DNA of 64,000 bases from Doris montereyensis (lineage: Eukaryota; Mollusca; Gastropoda; Nudibranchia; Dorididae), in contig JAXRKP010000107.1 of NCBI GenBank assembly GCA_037039925.1, positions 305,001 through 369,000 on the forward strand. Direction: 5' to 3'. A model generated the notes under the pieces. It was not told the DNA's origin and did not search any database. It saw nothing but the letters and a program-made list of their open reading frames with translations. The position numbers and the translations under genes are program-made. Below, in pieces: positions 1 to 23,100 of the stretch. The first letter of the stretch is position 1, and the number at the start of each line of letters is the position of its first letter.

Positions 1-180
1 AAAGAAATAGCTTGTCAGAGTGTTATTATGAAGCGCTCAAAAGGTAATTGTATTGTATGCTTTCCAGGGAGTTGAGAAGGATTTTGAAGGGAAAAGGCTT
101 GCTGAGGAAATAAATGGCGTACAGTCAGTGAGCCTGCGCTTGTGGGGATACGAACTATAGATCCATCTTTATCTTTTATC
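1..180 (+). repeat. 3' part of a SINE (family F), partial
   Basis: The end (GGGATACGAACTATAGAT, then a CTTTATC tail) resembles 47870-48010 (GGGATACAGACTATAAAT with the same tail). The two copies share this 3' half and diverge elsewhere. Confidence 0.5.
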
Positions 181-430
181 TTTGCTGTTCCAAGCTAATT
201 AGCCATGTCTGCCCACTGTTTGAAATCAGTTTTCCTTCTCATAAGCTTCGAATTTCATCTGTCCAAGGAGATGTTTTGAGGTACCTCGATTCGACAGAAA
301 GTCACATCTTTGGGCGTATGAGGGATATTATAGGGGTTGAACTCCCGTTCATCAACCCCACCTTGCCCCTTAGTGACTACCACCAGTATGTTTGAGACTG
401 CTTATTGGGCATTTGAAAGTGAAGGTAATA

Positions 431-597
431 ACATAATATAATATAAAAGCCCATAGGAAACAAAGATGAGACAAATACAAGGAATAGACAGAAAAAAATC
501 ATGGCCACCATGGGGATCGAACCCGCGGCCTCTACGTCGGCACCCATCGTCTCGCCATGAAAAGAAAGCGTGCTACCAACCGAGCTAACTACGCTAG
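431..597 (-). repeat. tRNA-derived SINE (family D)
   Basis: Read on the minus strand it starts with a tRNA-like head holding an A box (TAGCTCGGTTGGTAG) and a B box (GGTTCGATCCC), then the body CTATTCCTTGTATTTGTC. The same head and body occur at 33277-33440 (+). Confidence 0.75.
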
Positions 598-700
598 GGT
601 TCGATCCCCATGGTGGCCAGTATTTTCTTCTGTCTATTCCTTGTATTTGTCTCGTCTTTGTTCCTATGGGGCTTTCATATTATCTTGTGTCGTTACCTGC
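598..700 (+). repeat. Family D SINE fragment, inverted against the previous copy
   Basis: It starts inside the B box (GTTCGATCCCCATGGTGGCC) and continues through the body. It lies head to head with the minus-strand copy, making a long near-perfect inverted repeat. Confidence 0.7.
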
Positions 701-825
701 ACTTCCGACATGCCCCTTGCCTCACTGTTTGTCTTTATCTACGTCTTACTGGGTATTCGCAGCTGACCTCTATTTCTAGAGCCTGTTCCCCTATCCACGA
801 CTTGGGTACACGCTTGTCATCAGGC

Positions 826-1750
826 GTTCACCACATCCACATCATATTACCATGTACAGTTATAGTATTCTTTTGCTCACCACATCCACACTCTATCACC
901 ATGTTCACCATTCTATTACTCACCACATCCACACAATTGTCACCATGTTCGTTAACCTCTTACCCACCACATTCTCATGTCGCCACGTTTACTATCCTCT
1001 AACTCACCACATCCACACTCATTGTAACCATGCTCATTGCCCTCTTGTTCACCACATCCACACTCCTGTCACCATGTCCATTATTCCTTGATCACCCCAT
1101 CCACATCCTGTCACCATGTTCACTTTCCTCTTGCTCGTCACATCCACACTCCTGTCACCACGTTCACTATTGCCTTGCTCACTTCATCCACACTCGTGTC
1201 ACCATGTTCACTATCCTCTCGCTTACCACATCAACACCCATTGCCACAATGATCACTATCCTCTTGTTCACCACATCCACACTCCTGTCACCCTGTTCAC
1301 TATTCTCTTGCTCACGACATCAACACCCATGTCACCATGTTCAATATCATCTTACTCTCCACACCCACACCATTGCCATCATGTTCAATATCATCTTGCT
1401 TACCACATCCCCACCCTATCACAATAATATATACTATTCTCTAGCTTACCCCATCCACCACCTATCACCAGGTTCACTACAATTCTCTTGCTCACCACAT
1501 CCACAAATATGTCACCATGTTCACATTCTTTTGCTCACCACACCCCCGTCGTCATATCCAATATCCTCTTACTCGTCACATGCACTCTCTTGTCCCAATG
1601 TTCACTATCCTTTTTCTCACCACTGCCACCAAGACCACTACTCTCGTGCTGACCATATCCACAGCCCTGCCAATTTGTTTACTATCTTCTTGCTCACCAC
1701 ATTCAAACCCATTCTCACCATGATCATCATACTCTCGCTCACTACATTCA
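826..1750. repeat. Tandem array, 44-bp unit, about 20 copies
   Basis: The unit contains CCACATCCACACTCCTGTCA, then CCATGTTCACTATCCTCTTG. Spacing between successive CATCCA blocks is 43-44 bases, with moderate divergence. Long open frames here come from the lack of stop codons in the unit and are not taken as genes. Confidence 0.85.
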
Positions 1751-1758
1751 CACTCGTC

Positions 1759-4002
<2,244 letters not shown>

Positions 4003-4064
<62 letters not shown>

Positions 4065-4135
4065 TCCCTCCCTCCCTCCCTCCTCTCCTCCCTCCCTCCC
4101 TCCCTCCCTCCCTCCCTCCCTCCCTCCCTCCCTCT
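4003..4135. repeat. (TC)n followed by (CCCT)n microsatellite
   Basis: TC repeats to about 4060, then CCTC/CCCT repeats to 4133. They lie 600 bases upstream of the MFF start codon; a promoter role is not shown. Confidence 0.95.
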
Positions 4136-4733
4136 CAGTCACGTGAGTGTAAAGGTGTCTCTTTCTTGGTCTTATGTTTCTCTCCCTCCTCTCTATTTGT
4201 TTCTTGTGAAACACTCGGATCTAGATTTAATCTTAAATCTAGAGCTAATATATATATCTAGATTTCCTGTAAGAAATCGCTGTAAGACTCAAAGGTGGGC
4301 CCTACGGTAAGGTTGATGAATATTGCTACTGGTGAAGTGGTCAGCTCGGCAATCAATTAATAAATGAGGTTGGGAACAATGAAATGATGTGCTTATCGCG
4401 AGAGCGTACAAAACGGTATTCAATTCGTCATCCGTAATCAACAATACATCTGATACTATTAACAAATTGCATTTTTTTCTCGCTCAGGTATTAAGTCATA
4501 ATGATGAATAGTCATTTCGCATGTATAAATGCTAATAGATTTAGATCTAGATCAATATCTAGCCAACTTCAACTAAGTAGAATGTTAATGTTAAACATTT
4601 AAAATTTGGAGAGATAAAGATCTAGCTAGAATTTATTATCTTCTCCTCAGTTTCAAGTTAAAACATAAATTTTTCCTTAGAGTTTTACAGGAAAGCATAC
4701 AATTTGCTTTGATCTTCTCAAGTCAGAAGCAGG

Positions 4734-11646
<6,913 letters not shown>

Positions 11647-12790
11647 ACCTGTGATCTTGTCCTAAGTAAGGATAGAAACTGACGGTTAACACTCATTATT
11701 GATACAAATACAAGAGATCATTGCAGAGCACATAATCATATGTAAATGATACTGTTGATTGTTTTTCAGTTGAAGAATTTGTAATTTGTAAATATACCAT
11801 TGTTGTTTTGTTGGGGGTTTTTTGCATCACAAAAAAACCCCCAAAAGAATTAGAATTAAGTGCAATGACAGCTTGGCTCATCCATACCAGCTTTGAATGA
11901 TGTGTGCTTATAGCATTTAGTAAAAGATAGCAGGTTTGATATATGTGCTGAGTAGGAATGTTGCCAATTTATTTTTTCTATAAAAAAAAGAACCCCTATA
12001 CGTATGCCTCTTGTTTTCTCAAGATTTCATTGTGCAATTATAGAATATTCTGAGCCAAATATATTACAAGTTCTGTATATAAATATTATGTGCTTTGTCA
12101 TTATATTTCATGTGCAGTCCTTGCATTTAATTTATTGTGTAAGGGTTCTGACAAACAATAGGTTTACAGTGGCTTCTACTCAGAGCAAGAAAGCTAATTA
12201 GTCTTAGAGAGTTTTCTTGGAATTAAAGTATTTCAGAATGTCAATTCTGTCATTGTTATGCGTTTTTAATCAAGCAACACAAGCAAATCTTGTCAGGCAA
12301 TTATTATTATTGTGAAATGAATTGATACTTTTCAACATATTAAACAAAAACAAAAAAAATGATGAAAGTTTACATGTAAGATTTTTTTGTTACGGTTTTC
12401 TCATTTAAGCTGACAATTTTGTTGCAATTTGTAGCAAATTGGGTTGGGGTGTGCGGGCAATCTAGCATAATTATCTCAGCTTGATCGTACGACTTTGATT
12501 TGATTTACTGAATTTTTATTGTATATATGGTCAGTACTTGAGGATTATTTTCTTCCATTAGTCCCATTCTTAATTGTTTTATTTGTTAAAAATTAAAAGT
12601 TTACATTTTAATTCTTGTTCATATATATATATATATTATATATGGTCAATATGATCGTATTTTCTCTCTTATCTTTACATTTAAGACAGGGAAAAAAAAT
12701 GCCTGCAGATCAATATTGTCAGTGTCGATGTTTTCTTAACATGTTAAAAAATAATATTGCTTGAATAAAGATGTGCCATTTCATGTATGT
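11647..12790 (+). other. MFF: Probable MFF 3' untranslated region
   Basis: AT-rich sequence without open frames follows the MFF stop. A canonical AATAAA lies at 12764-12769. An earlier weaker ATTAAA lies near 12221. The end is an inference from the signal alone. Confidence 0.45.
12764..12769 (+). terminator. Candidate polyadenylation signal for MFF
   Basis: AATAAA about 1.1 kb after the MFF stop, the first canonical hexamer noticed on the sense strand. The cleavage site is not known. Confidence 0.4.
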
Positions 12791-15640
12791 CTTTGATGTT
12801 GAAAGTAATTGAAGACAAAAAGGCAAATTTTGGGTGACCTTTTGTAAAACTGTCATTATTATCAGCTTATAAACTTATTAAGAAAAGTAAATTACATAGG
12901 AATTTAAAAGGTCCCACAGCAAATATGTACAGAAACAATAGTGGAATTAATGTAGAAAAGACTATTATCAGCATAAAACTGAGCTGAGTCTTTTGCACTG
13001 GACATCAGCATTTACCAGCAATTTTGCTGAGGGTATTTAAACACAGCTTGTAGCCAGGCTTTGCAAACTTATTCAATTCAATTCAATTCAATCATCTTTA
13101 TTGATTCTTTAAAAAAAGGAAATTATACTTGTGTTATCACAATTTCCGTTCGAAAAAATTTAAAAAAAACCAATATTCTAATATCACGGAGCAGTATGAA
13201 CAGCGCATCGCCGACTGAAGATGGAACTTTGAACGTATTTGCCAACTTTACAGCGGTTGCCTTGGTGGACAATTCGATTCATTTGAAAGTCGTGAAGTAT
13301 GCATGATGTAGAATGATCCATCGTAAGTACACATTGGGAAGCCTTTTTAGGCCTTTGAGTAGCTTTATACTCGTTGGTACGTTTTTAGGCTAAAGTACAG
13401 TAGATAGTTTTACGTTCAGCAGCATGAAAGGACCATTGAACTGTTTAGCCCCTTGCAAATGTGACTGTTAAAACATCCAATATTTGCTGAATCAGCATCT
13501 TCGACGATATCATAGTTTTATGGGCACCTCGTAACGTCAGGATGTTGAATATGCTACAACTTACATCGATTTTATCGGCATACACGCATTGATGGTGAAC
13601 CAAATGGCGGATAGGCTGGCTGTGTCTTTCTGTGCTCTCTCTGTGTTTTCCTGGTTTTGTATTATTTCACCTGGGTATACCGGTTTGGCCTTCTTAATTT
13701 TTGGATAAAACCTTTAAAAGGCATCTGTTCACAATTTTAGTCACAATCTGTGAACTTCTAAGTCTTAATCCATAATTTTAATCATGGATTTTAGATCTTC
13801 AATGACTCCACAATCATATTTTGTTTGATCACGCGTTTTGTTTAATAAGATCTAGATCTAGATCTAAGCACTACGTCAGGTGACAAAGAAGATGACTATA
13901 GATAGATCTATTAGCAATGTGTTTTTCCTAGAATTTGGGACTTAAATATTACAGTATCCTACTCCAAAGTGATATTTAAATGCTCCAAATGGAACAGCTC
14001 TTGTTAAAGCACTGAGCGTCATGCACTTTGACATATTTCATTCCTTATCTAAATTTGAAAATATGTGTTTATTGCCTTTCATTCCACTATATCATTAAAT
14101 GTATTTTTTAAGTGCTCATGTAGTTTCTGTCTCGTTTTTGCTTTTCTTTTCTTTTTCTTCTATTTGTTCTTTTGAGGGGGGGGGGGGGGGGTAGTTTGTT
14201 TTTGGCATGTCTAGGATTTTTTAGATTTAAAAAAAATTGTTTTGCTTACAACTTTTCTTGCTTTTGAAATTAAGTTATGAATAGAGGTCTGTATCAATAA
14301 GAAGCTTGTTTTTTTATTTCCTCTTTGTATGAAGCAAGATAGTATGATTTGAGAGGTTGATTGATGAACCATTAAATTTTATTCATTTTATATCTCACAT
14401 GCTCTTTAAATCAGATTATTTAAATAATGCAGACTTTTCACATCTGTTTACGTCAAATACAACATTTCCTATATTTATTTATTTTTCAAGTTAAGGCCAT
14501 TCATATCTGTTGTCAAATATTACAGGCCTCTCACATCTTTGTTTAATTAAAAATTGCTGGCCTGACATCACAAGCCTTTCGCACATGTTTTCTATTTCAA
14601 ATGTTGTTGGCCGTTTATTATTTTAAATCTTACATGCTTGTCATGACTTTTCATTTCAAATATTCCCTTCTTGTCATGTATATTTTATTTATTTACTTTA
14701 TATTGCAGGCCTTTCATATCTGTCATTTAAAATTTTCATGTCCATTTACATCATATATTATGGTGACAGGCCTATTTATTTCAAATATTGCAGGCCTGTC
14801 ACATTTGTCCGTTTCACATACTGTTGACGTATCTATTTATCATAACTTTGAATTAATGCACACCAGTCCTGTCTGTTTGCCTCGGATACTAGAGGCCTTT
14901 CATAAATTATTTATTACAAATCAAGGACACTTTTATGATAGAAATATTTTAAAATCGTTAATGTAACCCATGGTTTCTTTGAAAAGAATAAAAGTGTTTT
15001 TGATCTGTTGTATGAAATATCCATGTTTTGTATCAATGTAGATGTACAATTCTTCGTTGCTGTTTAATTCTGTATCCTGTCTTGGTTATCCTCTTACACA
15101 ATGTGCCTGAACTAGGATCACCACTGAAAGTAAATAGAATTGAAATTGAAGCATTTCTGTGACATTCCTGTAGCTTTTGGGTTTTTTTTCAGGGTCATTT
15201 CGTTTAAACAGTGATTAAAAAGCCTTTACTAACAGCTGTTTAAAAGTCCCAATACTTTGCTAAATTGCAGTATTTGACATTGTAGAGTCAATGCCACAGA
15301 AGTTGCATCACTTAATTTATTCTCATGCCAGGTTACTGTTTTTGTCAGTCTCTACCTCATTAATGCAAAAACTTTCAAATAAGTTGACGTGACTTCTTGG
15401 GATACAAGCTCTTCAGTCAGTATTTTTTTTAAATGGTGTGAATCTTATTATAAAATGTGTAAAAAAAAACACTTACAAAAAGAGAAGATGATTCTGGAGA
15501 AAATTGCTAGCTTGAACCAAGAGTTTCTTTCTTGGGTTCGACCTTTTTGAAGCTTGCCATGCCGAAGATGCTATCTCACGCAGTGCACTATTTGATTAAC
15601 CTGCATCTTGATTAATATTGATATCGACTGATCCTCTTTA
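12791..15640. other. Intergenic AT-rich DNA
   Basis: I see no gene. It holds an ATTCA/CAATT run at 13073-13092 next to a CATCTTTATT stretch, an AGATCT cluster near 13850, a G17 run near 14177, and a series of 'caggcctttcatatctgt' units at roughly 14490-14810 that look like a decayed tandem repeat of about 60 bases. Confidence 0.5.
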
Positions 15641-15903
15641 AAGAAAAAGTCAGTCCCATACTCAGAGTTGAGCATAGGGTAACCAGGAGTAGAGTCCTGA
15701 TTCTTCTAGGCATTCGGCATAGTGTGGTAGTTTGCCATTGCTTTCGCGCTGCCTTTACTTTCGCCAAGCCTGAATAGACCTAGCTACCCATTTTTGCTGC
15801 TGGGTTGACTGGAGGGCCAGACAAATTTTCCCAGACTTGGAATAGAGCTTGGGCCTCCTGACTGGTAGTCAGACGTTCTGCCGATTGAGCTACCGGCGCC
15901 CGA
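15640..15903 (-). repeat. tRNA-derived SINE (family E)
   Basis: On the minus strand it opens with GGTAGCTCAATCGGCAGAAC and GTCTGACTACCAGTCAGGAG, a full tRNA-like A-box/anticodon-arm region, followed by a SINE body (GGCAAACTACCACACTATGC). The T-arm is degenerate, so it is read as a SINE head rather than a working tRNA gene. Confidence 0.75.
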
Positions 15904-17394
15904 TTATCCTCCTTATCTTGATAATGATGATGAATGGCAAGATAAAAGATTTACACTGATCTTGAGCACCGTACCCCTTTCTCCACCTAACCTCTATCAC
16001 AATGTCATACACGTTGATCCTCTCCTCCTCCATTCATTTATAATTCACAAGGGATGTATCCCACAAAGTGGATCTTTCAATCAACCTCCTATTTATGCGT
16101 TTGGGCACCAATTTAAACTCTATGGTTTCATTATATCCAAATTGACAACTCACAGAGCCCAGATTAATCATCAGGAGTCTGAACTCATAGCCCAATCATA
16201 CTTGGTTATAACACGGCAACCTACTCTCTTCATGAGGAGCTTTTCTAGTCACATGCTGATTTAGATATATTTGTTCATTGTGAAGGAATCCTAATGAATT
16301 TAAAATATTATGTAGTTCTTTGTGAGGAGGTTGCCGGCTGTTTTTACTTTACTTTTTTTACTCATAATGTTGTCGAGTCATAAAAGATTTGGCTTTTATA
16401 AGAAATTAAAACTCATGAAAACTTTCATCCTGTCAAAGAAGCAGAATTTCTCATTTGCAAGGTCCAGGTCGTTATACCGGTAATTATATACTGTCTGTGA
16501 GTGTGAAACTGTCTAAACGCGCATATATGGGAAATGAGATTTGTCCTTAAAATGATCAAAGGCATGACTCTTCCTTGTCTTTATAAATATTGAAGGCCTT
16601 AAACTTAAATTGATAGAAAAGCTTATTTTGTGCGCACGATCTAAACAAAGATTTATGTTTTTCTTCCAAAAAGCATAGCATTCAAGGATGATTGACATTT
16701 TTTTGCTTCTCCTGATATATATTGGCAGGCAGACTTGTGTGTTTAGACCGTTTCACAGACGATATAATATGCCCTAGGACTATAGCTGCGTGAGTTGTCT
16801 TTGACATCAATAAAGTCTGTCAAGTGATCATGCTGCTTTGATATTGATAAGGCAGAAAGAAGAAAAAATTTAATCATTTATTCATAGCAGTAATCAATGT
16901 GTCATAATTTGTATATTTTATCATAAAATAACTGAAATTATCTTGGAATATTAACTGTCAAGTTGTTTTCTTCATATTTTTTTTGCATGTTTACAGAGCA
17001 GTAACTTAGTTTATAATGATCCTTCATGCCTGATAAATAATCTTTCGTATCAATGATAGGACATTGGTTATAAACAAGATTAAATGTTTTCTCCTTTGAC
17101 AAATTCTGTCTTGTTTTGTTCTTTACTTAGTTGTGTTCAATCTCATGAAATTAATGTGTTTACGGTAAAATGACATTTATGTCTACAGGTCTAACATCAT
17201 TTTAGCTAGGTACAAATAATAGTCTCTATGTTACAAGTCAGTAAGTTGACATAACAATGGATGTTGATCTTGTAGACAAAAAGACAACCTGACAGTCCAT
17301 ATTTGTTAGAAAGTCATGTCATAAAAACTATCATTAGTAATCTCGCTTTCCATATTACTTTCAATAAAATTAACATACTGCAGTAGGCCAATAA

Positions 17395-17590
17395 CTAATG
17401 AAGAGGATCTGCACACAGGACCTCCTTTTTATCATGTCTCAGATGAGACCAGTTGTCGATCCACTTACCTGGACCAGGGGGTAAATTTATTTTTAAAAAG
17501 CTTGAGAAAATCATGCCAGGGCTTGAACCAACGACCTTCTGGTTGAGAAGCCAACACCTTACCTTTGGACTACTGAGTCCCCCATTAAAA
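17395..17590 (-). repeat. SINE (family A), partial
   Basis: On the minus strand it has GGGGACTCAGTAGTCCAAAG with the family A body (CCTGGTCCAGGTAAGTGGAT, AGGAGGTCCTGTGTGCAGAT). The tail is missing. Confidence 0.8.
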
Positions 17591-17734
17591 TGCAGCAGAG
17601 AGAAATTGCTTTGAAATAAGAACCAAAAGCATATATATTTACCTTCCAATTTTGACAACTTACCAGGCACATCTTGTTAGCTTAAAGTGTTTAGCCCACG
17701 TGACCAGAATGACACATTCTAACTTACTAAGTAA

Positions 17735-18040
17735 AATAATTTAATGCCCCTTCAGGGCCATTATGACCCATAGAGCCAAAGCATAATCTGCATTCTTATA
17801 GATAGATTGTGGCGAGGCACGGTTGATAATACATTATCATCTCCTGGACAAGACCCTAGTCTGTTGCAGTTTAACCACACCAACTGGTGCTGGAACCCAT
17901 TTGCATCTGGGGAAATGCGTGTTGAAGTTGAAGTGTCTTTCTCGAGGATACAATGTCAGACTTGGCATTGATAGGTTTTTAACTCAGGACCTCACGATCA
18001 CAAGTCTGGTGGCCTAACTATTGAACTACAGATACCACTA
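17735..18040 (-). repeat. SINE (family C)
   Basis: On the minus strand it has a Ser/Leu-tRNA-like head (about 18038 downward) and a body with GGGTTCCAGCACCAGTTGGT, CTAGGGTCTTGTCCAGGAGA and GGCCATAATGGCCCTGAAGG-type end. Related to 30845-31139. Confidence 0.65.
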
Positions 18041-18374
18041 ATAATATTAAGTATCCTGAATTGTACTTTACATGTTGAGACAAATGCAACATCCTGGATG
18101 ACAAAGTACACGTCTTACAGATGCTGTGAAACATTTCACATATTTAGCTAAACATCTTTGGGCAAACCTAAGCTGTCACTTCAATGATTGCCACATGGCC
18201 AGCCTAAACATAAATAAAATTTTTTAGCACAAATTAACTAATCCAATACATATTTCTAGTCATGATAGCGTAAAGAGCCCAAATGATTTGGATACTTTGT
18301 CATTATCATTGTCATCTTGAGGAGAAGACTCTTAAAAGTATGTGTGAACAAATTGCTCTACATCATGTATCTGT

Positions 18375-18690
18375 AGGGTGGACTTAGTGGTCCAGAAGAA
18401 AGGTATCAGCCTCTCAACCAAAAGGCCAAGGGTTCAAGCCCCAATGATTGAAAAATTTTCTTGAATTTTTTTCAACCCCCCTTCTCGTCCAGGTAGGTGG
18501 ATCGACGCCTAGGACGCCTAATCACATCAGAGAGTATGATACAAAAAAGAGGTCCTGTCTGCAGATCACAACACTCTATGCATGTTAAAGATCCCTTGGC
18601 TGTTTACAGGGCAGTCTAGACAAAATAAAAAATTCTACCAAAAACAAAACCCTCAAGATCACCTTAGCTGTGTACAATCAAAGTCAAAGT
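18375..18690 (+). repeat. SINE (family A)
   Basis: GGTGGACTTAGTGGTCCAGA head, AGGTAGGTGGATCGACGCCT and GAGGTCCTGTCTGCAGATCA body, CTCAAGATCACCTTAGCTGT tail and a GTCAAAGTCA end. It contains a small internal duplication (GACGCCTAGGACGCCTAA). Confidence 0.82.
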
Positions 18691-19983
18691 CATGTACCTG
18701 TAAGTAATGTAAGAGAAAGCTGAATTAAAGCCCACACCGCATAATTTATTTGAGTGTTTTATTTATTCAAATATGACGACATGATAAGCAAAATTAAGGA
18801 AATAGTACATGCGAAATAAAGACAAGTTGATGTAACATGCAATTTTATAAAATATCTCACTTGAACAGATCTGGGAAGGAAGTTTAACACAAGGCTCATG
18901 TAATGAATGCCAATGGTGAACTACTTTCTCATGATAGTGACAGTATGAACAAAGAAAGAACACAGATGGCAGATGATAGGCGTAGAAGATAAAAAGTAAG
19001 AAATTAAAGAGGAACCTTAAATGAGGGTGAGGGAGGGTAATTTATAATGCAAAGTGTGTAACCTGGCACATATCACTAATGGTAGCGAATGGTGGCAGAG
19101 TTGTTAAATATCAAGAAGATAATAATTGACATACATAATATGGATTGAAGGCAACTGAAAAAGGGGAAGGGGTAATGTGAATATTGTTATTAGGGTGACT
19201 ACGTAATACTTTGACAAAGATGTACTATCCTTGACAATGATAATGAGCAGATGAGAAAAATTGAAGTGTTTTTGGAAGCAGTGTGATAATTTCATGTTCC
19301 AATTTTGTCTACAAACTATGAAGAAGGTTTTGTGAAAGCCCCCCCCCCCCCCCCCCCAACAAAAAACAAAAGCAAAATGACCCGAACGACAACAAAAAAA
19401 GAAGAAAAAAAATCCTTAAACAAACCCAAAAACCCTCCAATCTGAAATGAATTACAGCTGGTATGTACGATTTTAATTTCTAAATTACTTTTCGAATTTT
19501 CAAATTGATACTTTAAAATTGCACTGCATTTTTCCATTAGATTTTCTTCCATCATGAAAACCCACTTTCCCCCTATCTTAAAAAATGAGTACTGTTAAAT
19601 TTTTTTAAAAATGCAATTAGGGAAAAGTTACACCGATGTGAGTTCTTTAACTTTTAATGGGAAATCGATGTGGACAAAATTATTGGTAAATAAAGACAAT
19701 TTGTTTGGATACCCTGTATTTCAGTTTACCATCAGTTTAACATATAATAGATTTCTATCTCCTTCATGTCAAAGAAATTATCATGCATTTTGAACAAAAA
19801 TTGCTTGTGTCATTGAAGACCATAACTTGGTCATATAAAACTACAATTTATGCCGTAGTTGACACTAATATAAAAAATATGCATATTGTATTATTGTTGT
19901 TATTATTATTGTTATTATTATTATTGTTGTAATATTCTTTATGTGACATATAAATGCTGTATCATTTTATTGTTTTATTAAAA

Positions 19984-20110
19984 ATTTACCCTGTCCACCA
20001 AATGCAGCGAACTCAGGGTGAATTAGGAAACAGCAGGATGAAAAAAAGACGTGGGAGAGAGTGTGTGAAAGAAAAGAAGTAGAACCTACCAGTAGCACCC
20101 AACAACCACC
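19984..20110 (-). repeat. SINE (family B), 3' portion
   Basis: On the minus strand it has GGTGCTACTGGTAGGTTCTA, a T/C-rich middle, AATTCACCCTGAGTTCGC and AATTT end, as in the copy at 10737. Confidence 0.7.
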
Positions 20111-23100
20111 CACATATTTTCAATTTAACATTTATAATGGTATTGTCTTACACTGGAAATTCTAGCAGAAAAAGGGGGGGGGGGGGATGGGGAGGTGTAA
20201 ACAATACAATAATTTTTACAATGTGCATCTCTTGCTTGAGCAAATCAAGTAGGACAAAATGGGTCTGAACACTTAGCATATCTCTTTAAAAAAACAAAAA
20301 CAAATGAACAAGAATTCTATTAACTCTAATCAAGAGATGACATTGACATAACAGTGAGGTTCTCTCATGAATATTAAGCTCTTTTGATGTAATTTCGTGT
20401 ACAATTTATAAATTCAATTAACACAAGAATAATGAAGATAAGTCAAAAGTACACACAGGCACACACACACACACACACACACATACACACACACAGGGAT
20501 ACAAACTAGAATATCAGTTTAATAAATTCAACACTTTTAGTTTTTTACTTATTCATTCATTAGTTCACATCTTGAAGAAGAGCAACAAAAATATAACCAT
20601 AATTTACTTGACGCGTGCTGTTGAAGTAGAAGCAAATACTGTGATGGGATTGCTGGACGAGGAAACAAGATTAATTAATTTAGCCTTCTACTTTAAAAAA
20701 TAGAAAGGAAAATTGAAAATGAATGAGCAAGGAGTGTATTCAACTGACATTGACACTGACAGTTAACATATAAAAGTATTAGAGCATATTGCTATACAAC
20801 AAAAAATGTAATCAAGCTGACTTCAATAATAGTTTATATTGAGTGTTTGAAGCAGTCTAAGCCTTAACGATTATATTCAACTGATCCACAATATTCATAT
20901 CATACAAAATCTACAATCATGCATACAGTACAGTCAGCACAAACTAATATACAATTGTGTTTCTAAAAAAATCCTTTACATTTCTCACAATGAAATCAAA
21001 TAAAAAATAAAGAATATCAGATTGTTTCTTAAGATATCAAGAAATTCACGTTACTGTCACATCAATAAAATTATTCAACAATTTGTTTACGAAGACAATT
21101 TATTGGAGCTTGAGAGAATTTTGCAAAATGATATTTCAAAATCTTGAGAGCATCCTACTTTCTCATTCACTCATTTCTTCAAAGATGGAGCTTTGTTTGC
21201 TTGTTTGTTTCATTGGAATTTACCTCAATCACTATATGCAGTGATCTCAAGGTGAATTATGAGGAAGCAGCAAGGTAAAAGATGGAGTAATTTCTATCTC
21301 TCTTCTTTTTTTCTCTCTCCCATCATGTTTTAAGAGTATCAACAAAACCCTGCATTTCATAACCCTTATGTGTTACTTACAACCAATTTTATATCTTTTA
21401 AAAAAAAAAACTTTAAATCTCAAGACTTCACTTCACTTGAATCAATATAGAGGTTTACAAAGAAAATGGAAAGAAAACAACCCTGTATAAACAGTATCAA
21501 GAATATTAACAACAAGGAAGAGAGTAAAGTATCTGGGACATTCTCTCTCATTTCCATTTTCAGCCATACAATTGGCATCATGCAGTAAAGTTTACAAAAC
21601 AAAAAGGCTTGAAAGGGTGATGCTTAAAAGCTGCACACATCATTAATTTCAGTTAAGGAAACTTTCTTATCAAGCTAATAATTACCCATGCAAAAGCAAG
21701 ACTTTGAAATAATACCCAAACAAAACTAATTTTTTAACTCGTAAAAAAAATACAAAAACTAAATTATCGTTCATTCTTCATGCTACTGTACTTCCATGTT
21801 GAGTAATAAGTACAAAGATAATAGCTTGTTATAGTGGTCAGCTTAATAGAATACTGACTGATGGATGATTGACCCATAATGCCATGAAGTGTTGCAAATA
21901 ACCTGCTGAAATCACCTATCATTTCCCCATCCCAAACTGGGAGGGGGAAGACTGTTTATTTGCTTGTTTGTTGTTATTGTTGTTGATATGGGGGGGTATT
22001 CATTTTTCCTTTTTTAAAGGCAGATTTATTAGCATTTCACCCTAACTTACCTATAAATGTGTACATATCTCTTCTATTAAAATCACTTAATACCTTTCCT
22101 TTAGACAGGAATAACTCCTTGGAAGTTGATTGAGGGCGCAGTGGGTTAAATAACAATAATCAGATAAGACAAGAAAGCAATTAGCCACCATTTTCACGAA
22201 AATCCACACAGTATATAAATATAATTAAATATTTAAAAGTTGTTATTATTTTAAGGAAAGAAAGAAAATAAATGTTAAAAGCAGGAACTTAAATAAATCT
22301 GACAAAAAGTGTCATGGATGAATATACACATGTAGTATCAATTACAACAAGGTATTATGCAGTCAATTTCCATTTCTCTTTAAAAGCTAACTTTTTCTTA
22401 AGTGTTCTGATATATCTCAAAATAAATGTTTTTAATGTTTTCTCAATTTCAATATCTGTTACAGGATAACAAAAAAACTCAAGTGTTTCGTTGTCAATAT
22501 TGAGAGAAAAGTTTTATATATTATAATTCAATTTTTTCAAATACCTCTGATAAAAAATAGATTTTATTCGGTAGATAAGCTTTTGAAACACTATTAATCA
22601 TTTATCAAATTCATTTCCAGTTTTCCTGTTCTGTTAATAACACAAAACAGATTTTACACAATGTAAAAGAAAACCGTTACATGATTTCTTAATTGAAAAA
22701 GAAGACTGATGATAGGCAGTGACTTCATTTGCAATTGTTGATAGCCAGCCTAAGAATTTTGATAGTCAGCCTAAGAATTTCATGAATAAAACGTTTTTAT
22801 TTCCCTTGTGTAGACATGTTAAACTTTCATAACCCCTTTTCATTTTTCTAAATCAAATAGGGTTATAATGTTAACAAATAAACTTTTCATTTTTCTTAAT
22901 TTTTGTAAATGGTTTTCAATTTCAAATTTGTTTATTACCTTATATATATCATAGTGAATGTGAAACTATTTCGAATTCAACTCAATAATCCACGATATTA
23001 AAAAACTAGAAAGCAAAACCCTGAACCATTTTGACATTTCAAACAGTGACATATGATGAGCACCATTGAAATCCCTAAATGAATGAATTGAACATAGAAT

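Noticed and set aside
500..620. Possible tRNA gene with GGTTCGATCCC box
   Set aside because: The same head with the same non-tRNA body occurs at 33277-33440, so it is a SINE head.
15850..15903. Possible functional tRNA gene
   Set aside because: The A-box and anticodon arm look good, but the T-arm is degraded and a SINE body follows directly.
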